Origin: Bradyrhizobium sp. 132
GTDB taxonomy: Bacteria; Pseudomonadota; Alphaproteobacteria; Rhizobiales; Xanthobacteraceae
Reading direction: 5' to 3'
Length of the DNA stretch: 58,442 nt
Assembly: GCF_023074185.1 (NCBI RefSeq)
Contig: NZ_JADPKY010000089.1
Location: 1-58,442, forward strand
Part shown: positions 37,411 to 45,840 of the stretch, piece by piece
Layout: each line of letters starts with the position of its first letter
How positions within the stretch are numbered: position 1 is the stretch's first letter
Position numbers and translations under genes: made by a program
The notes under the pieces: generated by a model
Database searches by the model: none
Seen by the model: the letters and a program-made list of their open reading frames with translations, nothing else
Told to the model about the DNA's origin: nothing

Positions 37411-37810
37411 TTCGGAAGATTGGCGCCAGGGCATTGAAGCGCTCCAGGCCAAAAGCGCCAAGCTGCTCGCTTGGGCCGTTCACCTGGCGAGGGCCCATGA
37501 TCGTGCCGATAAGCCGGTTGCCTTCAACCTCGACCAGAAGCCAGTCCTGGCTGCCGGCGAGCTGCTGCGGGCCACCTGGTTCGACCCCGATGACGAAGGG
37601 GATCGACTCGTGAAGCACGACGCCCACGAAGATGTGCCGCAGCAGACTGCGGATGTCGAACTCGAGTCCGGGAAAGCAGTTCGATATGGCCGTGTATCCG
37701 GTCGTCGACGGCGGGTTGCCGCGGGCTCGATGGAGGATTTGCGCGGTGACGTTTTTTGGTTCAATGGCGGGCAGGTCGGTACCCCGCGTGGTGTGTGATG
37801 CGTCGGCAGG
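37376..37810 (-). CDS. Conserved ORF before the QhpC-like gene, start codon unresolved
   Basis: A frame open from just after the TAG at 37811-37813 to TAA at 37376, 144 codons plus the stop. Its translation (AISNCFPGLEFDIRSLLRHI, VVLHESIPFVIGVEPGG, DWLLVEVEGNRLIGTIMGP) has strong coding character over nearly its whole length, but there is no ATG or usual GTG before codon 62 (37627). It is also in the same frame as the preceding LodA-like gene, separated only by the TAG. Options are a start at CTG near codon 13, readthrough of the TAG, or a sequence error. At its 3' end the sense continues in the overlapping QhpC-like frame, so both could be one protein of roughly 285 residues joined by a frameshift near 37420. 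Confidence 0.5.
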   Translation of the reverse strand, partial: PADASHTTRGTDLPAIEPKNVTAQILHRARGNPPSTTGYTAISNCFPGLEFDIRSLLRHIFVGVVLHESIPFVIGVEPGGPQQLAGSQDWLLVEVEGNRLIGTIMGPRQVNGPSEQLGAFGLERFNALAPIFRNAGQRAPRVCQ

Positions 37811-39541
37811 CTAGGCCACCGGCAGTGAACGTACCCAGCGTTCGACGATTTCAAGTCCTGTGCGTCCCCCGGTATTGGGAACCACGCGCGAGTACGGGCC
37901 GGACATCGGATGGTCCGGCCGCCCCAGCAGCCGCACAAAGGCGGAAGCGTCGGGGTCGCCGGCCACCACCAGCGGCTGGCCTTCGACTGGACCTGCCTCG
38001 TCTCCCTTGGCGGCGGCGGTCTTCAGATAATTCAACAGTCGCATGTCGTCGGCGAACAGATCGGTGAGCGTTCCGCCACCGTCGACATCGATCGAACGGT
38101 GCAAGGGCGCACGATTTCGGAAATGGGCGATCAGGGCGCGCATATCGGCCTCGGCGGCCCCGGCCGCGACTGGCGGCATCGCGCCCGCGACGACGAGCCC
38201 GTCGGATATCCGGCCGGCGGCGGCCGCCTCGATCTTTGCGATCTGCCGGCGTGTTAGCGTCAGGTGCTCCGCATCGCCGCCCCGCATCATCGCCGGCATC
38301 CGGCGGCGACCGACGTTTGTCAGGTCGCCCGCATTCTCCGGGCGGCGGAGAATGTTGGCGAACCACGGCTGCTCGCCGTCAAGCAGCGCCGCCAGGGCTT
38401 CCTCGTGAAAAGAACGCACCTGCGCCTCGTCCACCAGCGCGGGAGAGAAGATCGGCTCCAACGCGCGGTCCGGATTTTCGGGCCGACCAAAGTCATGCCT
38501 GGACATATTAGAAGCCGTTTCAAAGGGTGGGCTGCCATTCATGGCTTCGGTGTTCATCAGCCGCACCGTTTCCAGGGCGCGGCGAATGATGTCGGCCGTT
38601 TCATCGCGTGCGACGTTGCCGGGTATTTGATGCCCGTGCACGATCTGCTCGAATTCGTCGCTGACGGTGCGTACGTGATAGCTGTCGGGGGCAAAATCCG
38701 GCGGCCCGGACGCAACATGCGCGTAAGCCGTGCGATCGACACCATTGACCCGCAGCGTTACATCGATGATGCCGTCGCAGGAGTCGTCGAAATAGCCGAG
38801 ACTGAAGCCGTCCTGGCCTCGCGCATAGATGCCGCCTGGACTGGTGCCGATCGGTATGTTCGGCAGATCGTCACGATAATTGTCCCAGTTTCCCGTGTTT
38901 GCGTCGTAGACGTCGTCGGCAAGGTTGGGATCGTCCGGCCGTGGCCCGAAAACGCGGCCGCTTGCCGGCGTAAAGCGCAGGCGGATCTCGGGAAAATCCG
39001 CCGTCGGTTGGATGTACTGCACGTGCCCGAAGGGGATCGATTTGCCGGGCTTGAAATTGCCGGCGCTTCCCGCAAGGGATTTCCTCTCGTGGTCGCGGAT
39101 ATCGCCGACCGTAGCCGTGACGCGATCGTTTGCGTCGCCGGTGCGGCGAAAGGCTTTCTGGTTCACGACCTCGACACGCCAGCTGATGTCGGAAGGCGTT
39201 AGATTGAGATCCGCCAGATGCTGCAGGGTGAGCGGCTCGAGATTGCCGTTATCCGCGAACCGCGCCCAGATTTCCAGAAACGGCGTGATCGGCTTTACCC
39301 GCCCCTGGGCATCGCGGAAGCGGACGCGGTCAGGCGTGGACTCCTGGGTGATGCGTCCGTCCACCACGATGAGCGTGGGCGCTGGCACAAGGCTGCGGAA
39401 GCCGGCGCCGTTTTGGCCATTGCCCGGGTCGTGCGGCGGCAGAACGACATCGTAATTGTCCATCGGTTCGGGTGACGAGCCGAAGCGGGCGATCGCCAGT
39501 GACGGCAGAAGGCGGATTTCCTTGATGTCTGCAATTGCCAT
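37811..39541 (-). CDS. LodA N-terminal-like protein with a haem-less cytochrome-like C-terminus
   Basis: 576 residues from ATG 39541 (MAIADIKEIRLLPSLAIARFG), preceded by GGAG. The first 330 residues parallel the LodA-like protein of this cluster: IARFGSS for IARLGNA, ISWRVEVVNQKAF for ISWRVEVANLKAG, YFDDSCDGIIDVTL for WYDDTCDGPVRARI, and GPPDFAPDSYH for TPPNFAPGLNG. The CTQ-bearing part (GGPF-PGIE, PWQ) is missing. The last 150 residues read like a cytochrome-c-type domain (DPDASAFVRLLG, HPMSGPYSR, IVERWVRSL) without any CxxCH. I infer a scaffold whose quinone is supplied by the QhpC-like protein encoded downstream. It is the first gene of the minus-strand series. Confidence 0.75.
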   Translation of the reverse strand: MAIADIKEIRLLPSLAIARFGSSPEPMDNYDVVLPPHDPGNGQNGAGFRSLVPAPTLIVVDGRITQESTPDRVRFRDAQGRVKPITPFLEIWARFADNGNLEPLTLQHLADLNLTPSDISWRVEVVNQKAFRRTGDANDRVTATVGDIRDHERKSLAGSAGNFKPGKSIPFGHVQYIQPTADFPEIRLRFTPASGRVFGPRPDDPNLADDVYDANTGNWDNYRDDLPNIPIGTSPGGIYARGQDGFSLGYFDDSCDGIIDVTLRVNGVDRTAYAHVASGPPDFAPDSYHVRTVSDEFEQIVHGHQIPGNVARDETADIIRRALETVRLMNTEAMNGSPPFETASNMSRHDFGRPENPDRALEPIFSPALVDEAQVRSFHEEALAALLDGEQPWFANILRRPENAGDLTNVGRRRMPAMMRGGDAEHLTLTRRQIAKIEAAAAGRISDGLVVAGAMPPVAAGAAEADMRALIAHFRNRAPLHRSIDVDGGGTLTDLFADDMRLLNYLKTAAAKGDEAGPVEGQPLVVAGDPDASAFVRLLGRPDHPMSGPYSRVVPNTGGRTGLEIVERWVRSLPVA

Positions 39542-39799
39542 GGCGCTGCTCCGGTCGAAATCGTCAGCCCCCTGAAAAACGTTGCCGACAAACGCCGGCC
39601 AAATATGCTCGTGGCAAGGAATAGCGGTCGGGCAACAATACACCCTGTAGTCGATACACTCCATAGGAGAATTGTCGGAGCGATCAATAGGAATGGTCAC
39701 GAGTCGATGGGCACTGCTTCTGCCGGACGGACCGGAATCCCGTGTGTGAGCGCCACCATGTTCAAAATTTCACCCGATGGAGCCTGCTTGCATTCTGTT

Positions 39800-39831
39800 G
39801 GGCGATCCAACCCCTGGGCGATCCAACCCCT
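39800..39831. repeat. Perfect 2 x 16-bp tandem repeat
   Basis: GGGCGATCCAACCCCT occurs twice head to tail (39800-39815 and 39816-39831) in the divergent promoter region. Confidence 0.9.
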
Positions 39832-40094
39832 TGACTGGATGCGCGGTAGCGGTGATGATCTGCAATCTTAGGATGCTTTCGGATTTGAAGGGGAGCTGCC
39901 TACGACAAAAAATTCCGTCACAATCTTGTCTTGAGAAAAGTAGTCAGCGTGGGCTGGCCGTCCGGCTGTGGGCAATCGTTCGGCAATCCGACCGGAGGGA
40001 CAGTTCGAGGTCGGCACGCATGATTGGCACTGCGGACGGTGAGACGAGTTCGACGTGAACATTGCTCTCTCGGCGAGATCTGCTCGCGCATAGT

Positions 40095-40140
40095 GTGATT
40101 GCTCTGAAAGAACAGGCGTGATTGCTTTGAAAGAGAAGGC
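40095..40140. repeat. Imperfect 2 x 23-bp tandem repeat
   Basis: Two adjacent 23-base copies beginning GTGATTGCT-TGAAAGA (40095-40117 and 40118-40140) differ at three positions. They lie 130-175 bases upstream of the start of the 918-residue gene and could be paired binding sites. Confidence 0.8.
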
Positions 40141-40269
40141 CATTTCCCTCGCGGCCATGTCGCTTGTGACTTGGCCGCGCTGATGCACCATGGCGCGGGC
40201 GAGCGCATGTGGATGATTTGACAGTCGGGGCATGCGCAAGCGGTACGGTTACCTGGTCTGGGCTGCACC

Positions 40270-43026
40270 ATGAATAGATTTCAGCGCGTCATTGAAATAC
40301 TCGACCGAGCTGTCGGAGGTCCCAATGCCGCCGTCGGCTTCCATGGCGCCGTCTGGCGAAACATCTCACGCAACGATTTCGTCGCCCGAAAGATTTTTGG
40401 GTTGCAGCTCGTTGCAGTCGGCGACGGCGCAAGTTCCAATCTCGTCAAGGCGCTGAAGGGGGAATCGCCATTTGGCGCCGACCTCGCCGAGCCGCCACCT
40501 GATGCGACTTTCAGCCGCATGCCGGCGGGCCTGGAGCCGGTGCCACCGTCCGAGATCGCTTTCATCGAAACATGGATCAACGAAGGCTGCCTGGAAGACG
40601 ATGTCCCGTCAGCTGTCGCCCCGACATGGCGCAGGACAAACGCGCCGATAGCCAGCTCGTGCACTGATGATATTTGGTTCATCGATCCGCGTGTGGGGTG
40701 GGCCGTCAACAGTGACGGCAACATCATCAAGACGGAAGACGGCGGCGAGAATTGGGTGCCGCAACATTCCGCCCCCGGCGTGTATCTGCGCTCGGTTGCC
40801 TTCGCCAATGCCAATGTCGGGTGGGTCGGGACGCTGACCCGGAGCCGTCGGTTGCTTCGAACGACCAATGGCGGCGCGAACTGGTCGGTGGTGACGCCGC
40901 TGCCGCCAAACGCGCCTGCGGCCGTGTGTGGACTGTCGGTCGTCAGCGAATTGGTCGTCTACGCCTCAGGCACCAATCGCCCGAACGACGTTCCCGCCAT
41001 GATGAAGACCCTGGATGGCGGCACGACATGGACGGCGTGGGACATGTCAGCGCACGCATCGATTCTGATAGACACCTATTTCACGGACGCGCTGCATGGT
41101 TGGGTAGTGGGTGGCAAGGCCGATGAGGGCACACCGACCACACGAGACAAAGTGAAGCCCGTCATTCTTGAGACGACAGACGGCGGCATCACCTGGACTA
41201 ATCGGCTGGCCGGGCAGGAGGCCGAATTCCCCTTCGGAGAGTGGGGCTGGAAGATATTCTTCGTCAACAGCCGGGTCGGCTTCGTGTCGCTGGAGAATTT
41301 CGACGCGGCGGCGGTCGCCAAGACCACCGACGGGGGACGCACTTGGATGCGCATGGCGGTCAAGGACGGTCAAGGCAACGCCAACCTCGAGGGCGTCGGT
41401 TTTGTCGATGACCGGCGAGGTTGGGTGGGCGGCTGGGGGTCGCGTGACTTATCAAAGGGCTATTCGAGCGCAACGGTCGATGGCGGAGCAACCTGGGCCG
41501 CGGCGAACCAGATTGGCCTGTTCATCAACCGGTTTCGCTTCTTCGGAAATCCTGTGACGGTCGGATATGCGTCGGGCGATACGATCTACAAGTATTCATC
41601 CGACCCGCTTCCGGCGGCAGCGGCCATGCTGGCCTTAGCGCAGGATGCGGCGGTCGCCCTATTGCCAGACAGGCGCATCATCGCCTCGCTATCACCGGTT
41701 CCGATCGGCATGCGTGTTCCTGTCGGCACGAAGCGTCTTACACTGGATGTTTGGGACCGGTTCGGCGTCGAAGTTGGGCGGCTGCTCGACGAGATCAGGC
41801 CGCGCGATGGCCAGCGAGTCTTAAATTGGGATGGAATGGACGCTCAAAACGCCGCCGTGCCGACGGGCGATTACATCATCCGCCTGACAGCGGACGACGT
41901 CACAGCAAGCAGCATCGTTACGCTCGGGAAGGCGCAGCCAGCGGCGCGTGCCGGAGGGCGTCGCGACGCGGTGCGACGTCTGTCATTGGTGGCGCCTCGC
42001 GCCGGTCGCACCACGATCGCCGCATTGATGGCTGACGTGGCACCGCTTCAGCGCGATCTGCAATGGCTGCAGGAGGCCTTGCAGATCGCGATACAGCTCG
42101 AGCTTGCAACCCTTCCGCCCTACCTGACTGCCTATTGGACCATCAAGGATGAGGATCACGAAGCCAGGACATCAATCCACGAGATTTGGCGCGAGGAGAT
42201 GGCGCATTTCGGGCTTGCGTGCAATCTGCTGGTGGCGATCGGCGGCGCTCCCCTGCTGACCGACGCCACAGTGGTCCCCGCCTATCCAGGACCTTTGCCC
42301 GGTGGCGTCCGCCCGGGACTGATCGTGCCGCTGCGAAAATTGGACAAGGCCCAAGCCAAGATATTCATGGAAATCGAATACCCGCAGGATGGACCGCTTC
42401 CGTCCGCGGTTGCGGGCGCCGGCACAACCTACGACTCGATCGGGGAATTTTATGGGGCGATCCTCGCAACCTTCCAAAGAGAAAATCCAGCGCTGAACCT
42501 GGATCGACAACTTCAGGGATTTCGCCTGTACAAAATCGGTACGATGGCCAAAGTCGAAGAGGCCATTCGCCTGATTAACCTGCAGGGCGAAGGGTCGAGT
42601 GTGACTCCGGAGGAAGGTCCCGGCGATTTGGCCCACTACTACCGGTTCGGGCAGATCTACAACGAGAAGCGTTATGTCCAAAACCCAGCGACTGGCAAAT
42701 GGGACTACGATCCAGCCGCTCCCCTGCCACTACCGGAGACTTGGAACATGGCTGTCATCCCCGAGGGGGGCTATCTGCAAGCCGACGTGCCAGATATGGC
42801 GACATGGGATTTGATTTCGACGTTCGATCGACGCTATTCAAGCATGCTTCGTTTGCTTGAGGCTGCCTGGCTGAACGGCAACTCGGCGTCTTTGTCTGCA
42901 GCAGTTGGCGAAATGAGACAGATGGCTCCCATTGCTTCTCAACTTGTCGCCATCCCACGGGCAGATGGCGCTGGAAACTATGGTCCTTGTTTTCGCTACG
43001 TCCCAAAGCGTTGCGCCATCTTGTAG
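40270..43026 (+). CDS. Multidomain fusion: cytochrome-like, BNR propeller, FlgD-like Ig and ferritin-like domains
   Basis: 918 residues. Residues 1-115 resemble the haem-less cytochrome-like domain of the divergent protein (SNLVKALKGESPFG, RMPAGLEPVPPSEIAFIETWINEGC). Six Asp-box repeats (for example KTEDGGENW, RTTNGGANW, ETTDGGITW, KTTDGGRTW) between about 150 and 410 give a Ycf48/BNR-type beta-propeller. Residues 489-550 match a FlgD-type Ig fold (RVLNWDGMDAQNAAVPTGDY). From about 590, LQWLQEALQIAIQLELATLP and REEMAHFGLACNLLVAIGG are the ferritin-like domain found in VioB/RebD-type iminophenylpyruvate dimer synthases. There is no signal peptide. The last domain could bind two metals; a partner role for the amine-oxidising system is inferred from position only. 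Confidence 0.75.
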   Translation: MNRFQRVIEILDRAVGGPNAAVGFHGAVWRNISRNDFVARKIFGLQLVAVGDGASSNLVKALKGESPFGADLAEPPPDATFSRMPAGLEPVPPSEIAFIETWINEGCLEDDVPSAVAPTWRRTNAPIASSCTDDIWFIDPRVGWAVNSDGNIIKTEDGGENWVPQHSAPGVYLRSVAFANANVGWVGTLTRSRRLLRTTNGGANWSVVTPLPPNAPAAVCGLSVVSELVVYASGTNRPNDVPAMMKTLDGGTTWTAWDMSAHASILIDTYFTDALHGWVVGGKADEGTPTTRDKVKPVILETTDGGITWTNRLAGQEAEFPFGEWGWKIFFVNSRVGFVSLENFDAAAVAKTTDGGRTWMRMAVKDGQGNANLEGVGFVDDRRGWVGGWGSRDLSKGYSSATVDGGATWAAANQIGLFINRFRFFGNPVTVGYASGDTIYKYSSDPLPAAAAMLALAQDAAVALLPDRRIIASLSPVPIGMRVPVGTKRLTLDVWDRFGVEVGRLLDEIRPRDGQRVLNWDGMDAQNAAVPTGDYIIRLTADDVTASSIVTLGKAQPAARAGGRRDAVRRLSLVAPRAGRTTIAALMADVAPLQRDLQWLQEALQIAIQLELATLPPYLTAYWTIKDEDHEARTSIHEIWREEMAHFGLACNLLVAIGGAPLLTDATVVPAYPGPLPGGVRPGLIVPLRKLDKAQAKIFMEIEYPQDGPLPSAVAGAGTTYDSIGEFYGAILATFQRENPALNLDRQLQGFRLYKIGTMAKVEEAIRLINLQGEGSSVTPEEGPGDLAHYYRFGQIYNEKRYVQNPATGKWDYDPAAPLPLPETWNMAVIPEGGYLQADVPDMATWDLISTFDRRYSSMLRLLEAAWLNGNSASLSAAVGEMRQMAPIASQLVAIPRADGAGNYGPCFRYVPKRCAIL

Positions 43027-43251
43027 GATGTATGGAATCCAAGGCGCGCTTGCGCGCCATGCTGGCCTTCAGAGTAACGGCCTTTCAGTCATCCAATTTT
43101 GTTCGACAAACGTTGGCGGCGTTAGCGCAAAACTCGACCGGATCGAGGCCGACGACTAAGCGCACTTATACGCAGCAGCGGCACGCATTGGAAAAGACTA
43201 GTCGCAATCCATGGTATAGCCTTGGCAAGGTTACAGTGGGAGGATGCGGCG

Positions 43252-43707
43252 ATGCTAGTTGTTAGACTTGCGACTGCCCAGGAAAGCAATCCGATGCCCG
43301 GTATATTGCGGGTAGAACTTGAGGGGTTGGGCATCCCCGTGTCGCTGCCAATGCCACCGCCGGGGCTGTCGACTACCTCTCAGCCGTTTCCGCCACCATC
43401 TCCACCTCCGTCTCCACCTCTGCCGTTCACATTCACTATGAAAATCTACTACTACCTTGATGAGAAGCGGGTCGGCGTTATCGTCGGTGGCGTAGGCGAG
43501 AACGACTCGATCAATATCTTTGCGTCGCGTCTTGACGCCCCGGCCGTCTCGCGGCCGGGCGTGCTCTACGTCGGCAACATAATCCATAGCGATTTGGGGA
43601 CCGGAGAACACGATTGCCCGGTACATTGCGAACACGGCGATCCGGTCATTGAGGAATGCTGCGTCGTTTGCCGCAACGATAACATCGTCACCAAAACGTG
43701 CTGCTAG
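43252..43707 (+). CDS. Proline-rich protein with a Cys/His-rich C-terminus
   Basis: 151 residues from ATG 43252, chosen because GGGAGG sits eight bases upstream. Residues 30-58 are Pro-rich (PPPSPPPSPPLP), residues 62-110 look like a small beta domain (MKIYYYLDEKRVGVIVGG), and the last 30 contain seven Cys and three His: H120, C122, H125, C126, H128, C136, C137, C140, C150, C151. This suggests metal binding, disulfides or a site for modification. The stop lies next to the AGGAGG of the following nucleoside phosphorylase gene, so the two are co-transcribed. No family is recognised. Confidence 0.65.
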   Translation: MLVVRLATAQESNPMPGILRVELEGLGIPVSLPMPPPGLSTTSQPFPPPSPPPSPPLPFTFTMKIYYYLDEKRVGVIVGGVGENDSINIFASRLDAPAVSRPGVLYVGNIIHSDLGTGEHDCPVHCEHGDPVIEECCVVCRNDNIVTKTCC

Positions 43708-43716
43708 GAGGTCTCA

Positions 43717-44879
43717 ATGAGTGCGACCGAAGGCGCAAATTTGCAGAGCGTTGTCGTCCAGACCGTTGACGGTCGGAACAAACCTTTCGGAGGCTCTGGG
43801 GTTGAGCTGGAGCTCTATGTTGACGGCGAGCGACAGCAGACGATCGAAAAGAAGGACGCTAGGCCCCGTACCATCAAATTTCCGCTGGGGCACAAGACGC
43901 GAATAGTTGCCAAGGTCCCACGGTTCAAGACCCAGGGAATAGAGTTGGGTGCCGACGTCAGTCGCTACAATTTCCGATTCAAAGGTGCCGGAGCGCCTAT
44001 CGTGCTGATCGTCGCTACCAAATTCTGCGAAGCGGCGGCGGTTTGGGCCGTGAGCGATTACTATGGGGAACCGGTCGGGCCGGCAAACGATCCTAGCATC
44101 TACCGATTTGGCACCTTCCTTACGGGCCCCGAGAAGACTCCGCGCAACGTCCTCATGGTTACCAGCGGTATGGGGAATCAAGCGGCCGGCGCCGTTACCG
44201 TACAGGCGCTTAACAGCTTCCCTGGCCTCGAGCATATCCTACTTGTCGGCATCGCAGGTGGGTGTCCTAATCCCGGCAAGCCAGCCGAGCATGTGCGCCT
44301 CGGCGACATCGTCGTCGCCGACCATCGGGGGATCGTGCAATACGACAACGTCAAGGAGACCGCGACGGACGTGCAATATCGCAGCCAACCACAAAAACCA
44401 GCTGCGCGCATGCTGCAGGCAGCAGGCAGTCTCGACACCGAGGCGGAACTCGGCAGGCTTCCTTGGGAAGCCTGGATCGCTCACGGCCTTAGCAACTATC
44501 CTAGGGCCGCGCGGCCGTCAGATGCGAGTGACGTGCTGCACGACGGCGCGATGGTTATCTCGCATCCTGCCGATCCCCTAAGGCGCAAAGATCAGCCGCG
44601 TGTACATCGAGGCTCTATCGCAAGTGCCGATACGCTTCAGAAGAATCCGGCTAAGCGCGATTTATTGCGCGACAAGTGGGACGTGCGGGCGATTGAGATG
44701 GAGGGCAGCGGATTTCAAAATGCGCCTGGATGCTTGGAAAGGATGTGATGGTCGTGCGTGGAATTTGCGACTATTGCGATGCCTACAAAAACGACGACTG
44801 GCAGCCCTATGCCTCCATGGTAGCTGCGGCTTATGCGCGTGCTATGATCGAGACGCTGCCCGATGAGTGGTTCCCGTAG
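43717..44879 (+). pseudogene. Nucleoside phosphorylase-like protein, frameshifted near its C-terminus
   Basis: ATG 43717 follows AGGAGG. Residues 1-90 are a beta-rich domain unknown to me (GVELELYVDGERQQTIE...). From 92 the purine-nucleoside phosphorylase/MTA-SAH nucleosidase fold begins: APIVLIVATKFCEAAAV, then TSGMGNQAAGAVTVQAL and HILLVGIAGGCPNP, and later AIEMEGSG with the substrate-binding Glu. At about 44720 the frame breaks and a false stop follows at 44746-44748; the other frame restores AWMLGKDVMVVRGICDY and ASMVAAAYARAMIETLPDEW to a stop at 44877-44879. One base change would restore about 386 residues, so a sequencing error is possible. Such domains cleave nucleosides and occur as effectors in bacterial conflict systems. 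Confidence 0.7.
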
Positions 44880-45326
44880 CCTTCACCACTGGCTGAACTA
44901 GGCTGCGCGCCCCTCGTATTCACGGCGAAAGGCGTCGACACTAGTGAACAGTATTGGCTAGATAGCGCCACTTCCTGCGAAGGCTGCAGGTAGTGCTGCG
45001 CGCCCGTTGCGAACCCGCCTCGCGTCCGCAACTTCGAATCTGCCGTACGCATCGATTCGACTCCAACGACACCATCATGCATGTTGGTAACTAAAATTCA
45101 GCAGCAATTTCAGACAAGAATAACCAGCCTGGCCGGCATCAAAGAAAGTATCTAACAATCTGATTTGGCGATGGTTTGCGATGAGCGGTTTTGAAGGATA
45201 CCAGCAGTAACACCAACGGAATTTTCCGTTTATTTTGGTTCGACTCTGAGCCCACCGCTTTCGAGCGTTGGTCCGAGTTCTTCAATTTTTCGTTATGAGT
45301 CGCTGCACCGAGCGCAGACCCGCTCG
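44880..45326. other. Gene-free stretch
   Basis: No gene is seen. A short open frame (44831-45082 minus) has no coding character. The stretch leads into IS-derived DNA. Confidence 0.5.
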
Positions 45327-45741
45327 TCTGGCAATTGCGCGCTCGGCTGCCAAAGAAATTCGATTGCCGGACGAAGCATATCCTCTACGACCCATCCGAC
45401 GAGGTGCCGCGCGAACGTTGCTTCGAGAACTCCTATTACCAATACTTCTGCGGCGAGGAGTTTTTCCAGGACCGGCTGGTGTTCGGACGCTCGTCGATGA
45501 CACGCTGGCGCAACCGCATGGGAACGAGCGCTTGACAGCGCTGCCCAGGAAGGCTTGGCGGTCGCCACCAAGACCGGGGCGATCAAGCCGTCCGCACTGT
45601 CACGGGTGATCGTCGATACGGTGCAGCCCAAGAACTTAATGTTTCCAACCGATGCGAAGCTTCTGAACCGGGCATGCGATAAGTTGGTGCGGCTGGCGAA
45701 GCTTCACGGGCTGGCTTTGCGTCGGTCCTACACACGGACCG
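45327..45741 (+). pseudogene. IS5-family transposase remnant
   Basis: In two frames the middle of an IS5-type transposase can be read: RCFENSYYQYFCGEEFFQDR, RSSMTRWRNRMG, then LAVATKTGAIKPSALSRVIV, DTVQPKNLMFPTDAKLLNRA, LVRLAKLHGLALRRSYTR. N- and C-terminal parts are missing and frames shift near 45525 and 45615. It is broken off where an IS3-type fragment begins. Confidence 0.75.
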
Positions 45742-45840
45742 GCTGGTCGCCGATCGCGGCAAGCCGAGGATGGTGGTGAGCGACAACGGCAGCTAGCTCA
45801 CCAGCAATGCCATTGTGACATGGGCCGATCAGAGTCTAGG
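45742..45840 (+). pseudogene. IS3-family OrfB (integrase) fragment
   Basis: DRGKPRMVVSDNGS, a stop, then LTSNAIVTWADQSLGV corresponds to the central rve integrase core of IS407-type OrfB (RGKPxMVVSDNGTELTSxAI). It includes one catalytic Asp. Only about 100 bases remain, joined directly to the IS5-type remnant. Confidence 0.7.

Larger units (their letters stand above)
39542..40269. other. Divergent intergenic region with two short tandem duplications
   Basis: It lies between the LodA-like scaffold gene (minus) and the 918-residue fusion gene (plus), so it must carry both promoters. Two tandem duplications (39800-39831 and 40095-40140) are listed separately. The minus-strand frame can be extended to 39700, but that N-terminal extension looks non-coding. 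Confidence 0.55.

Noticed and set aside
38264..39202. 312-codon plus-strand frame
   Set aside because: Antisense to the LodA-like scaffold gene, with no ribosome-binding site or family signature.
45230..45255. GGTTCGACTCTGAGCCCACC, looking like a tRNA 3' end
   Set aside because: The would-be T-stem does not pair and no upstream tRNA arms are present.
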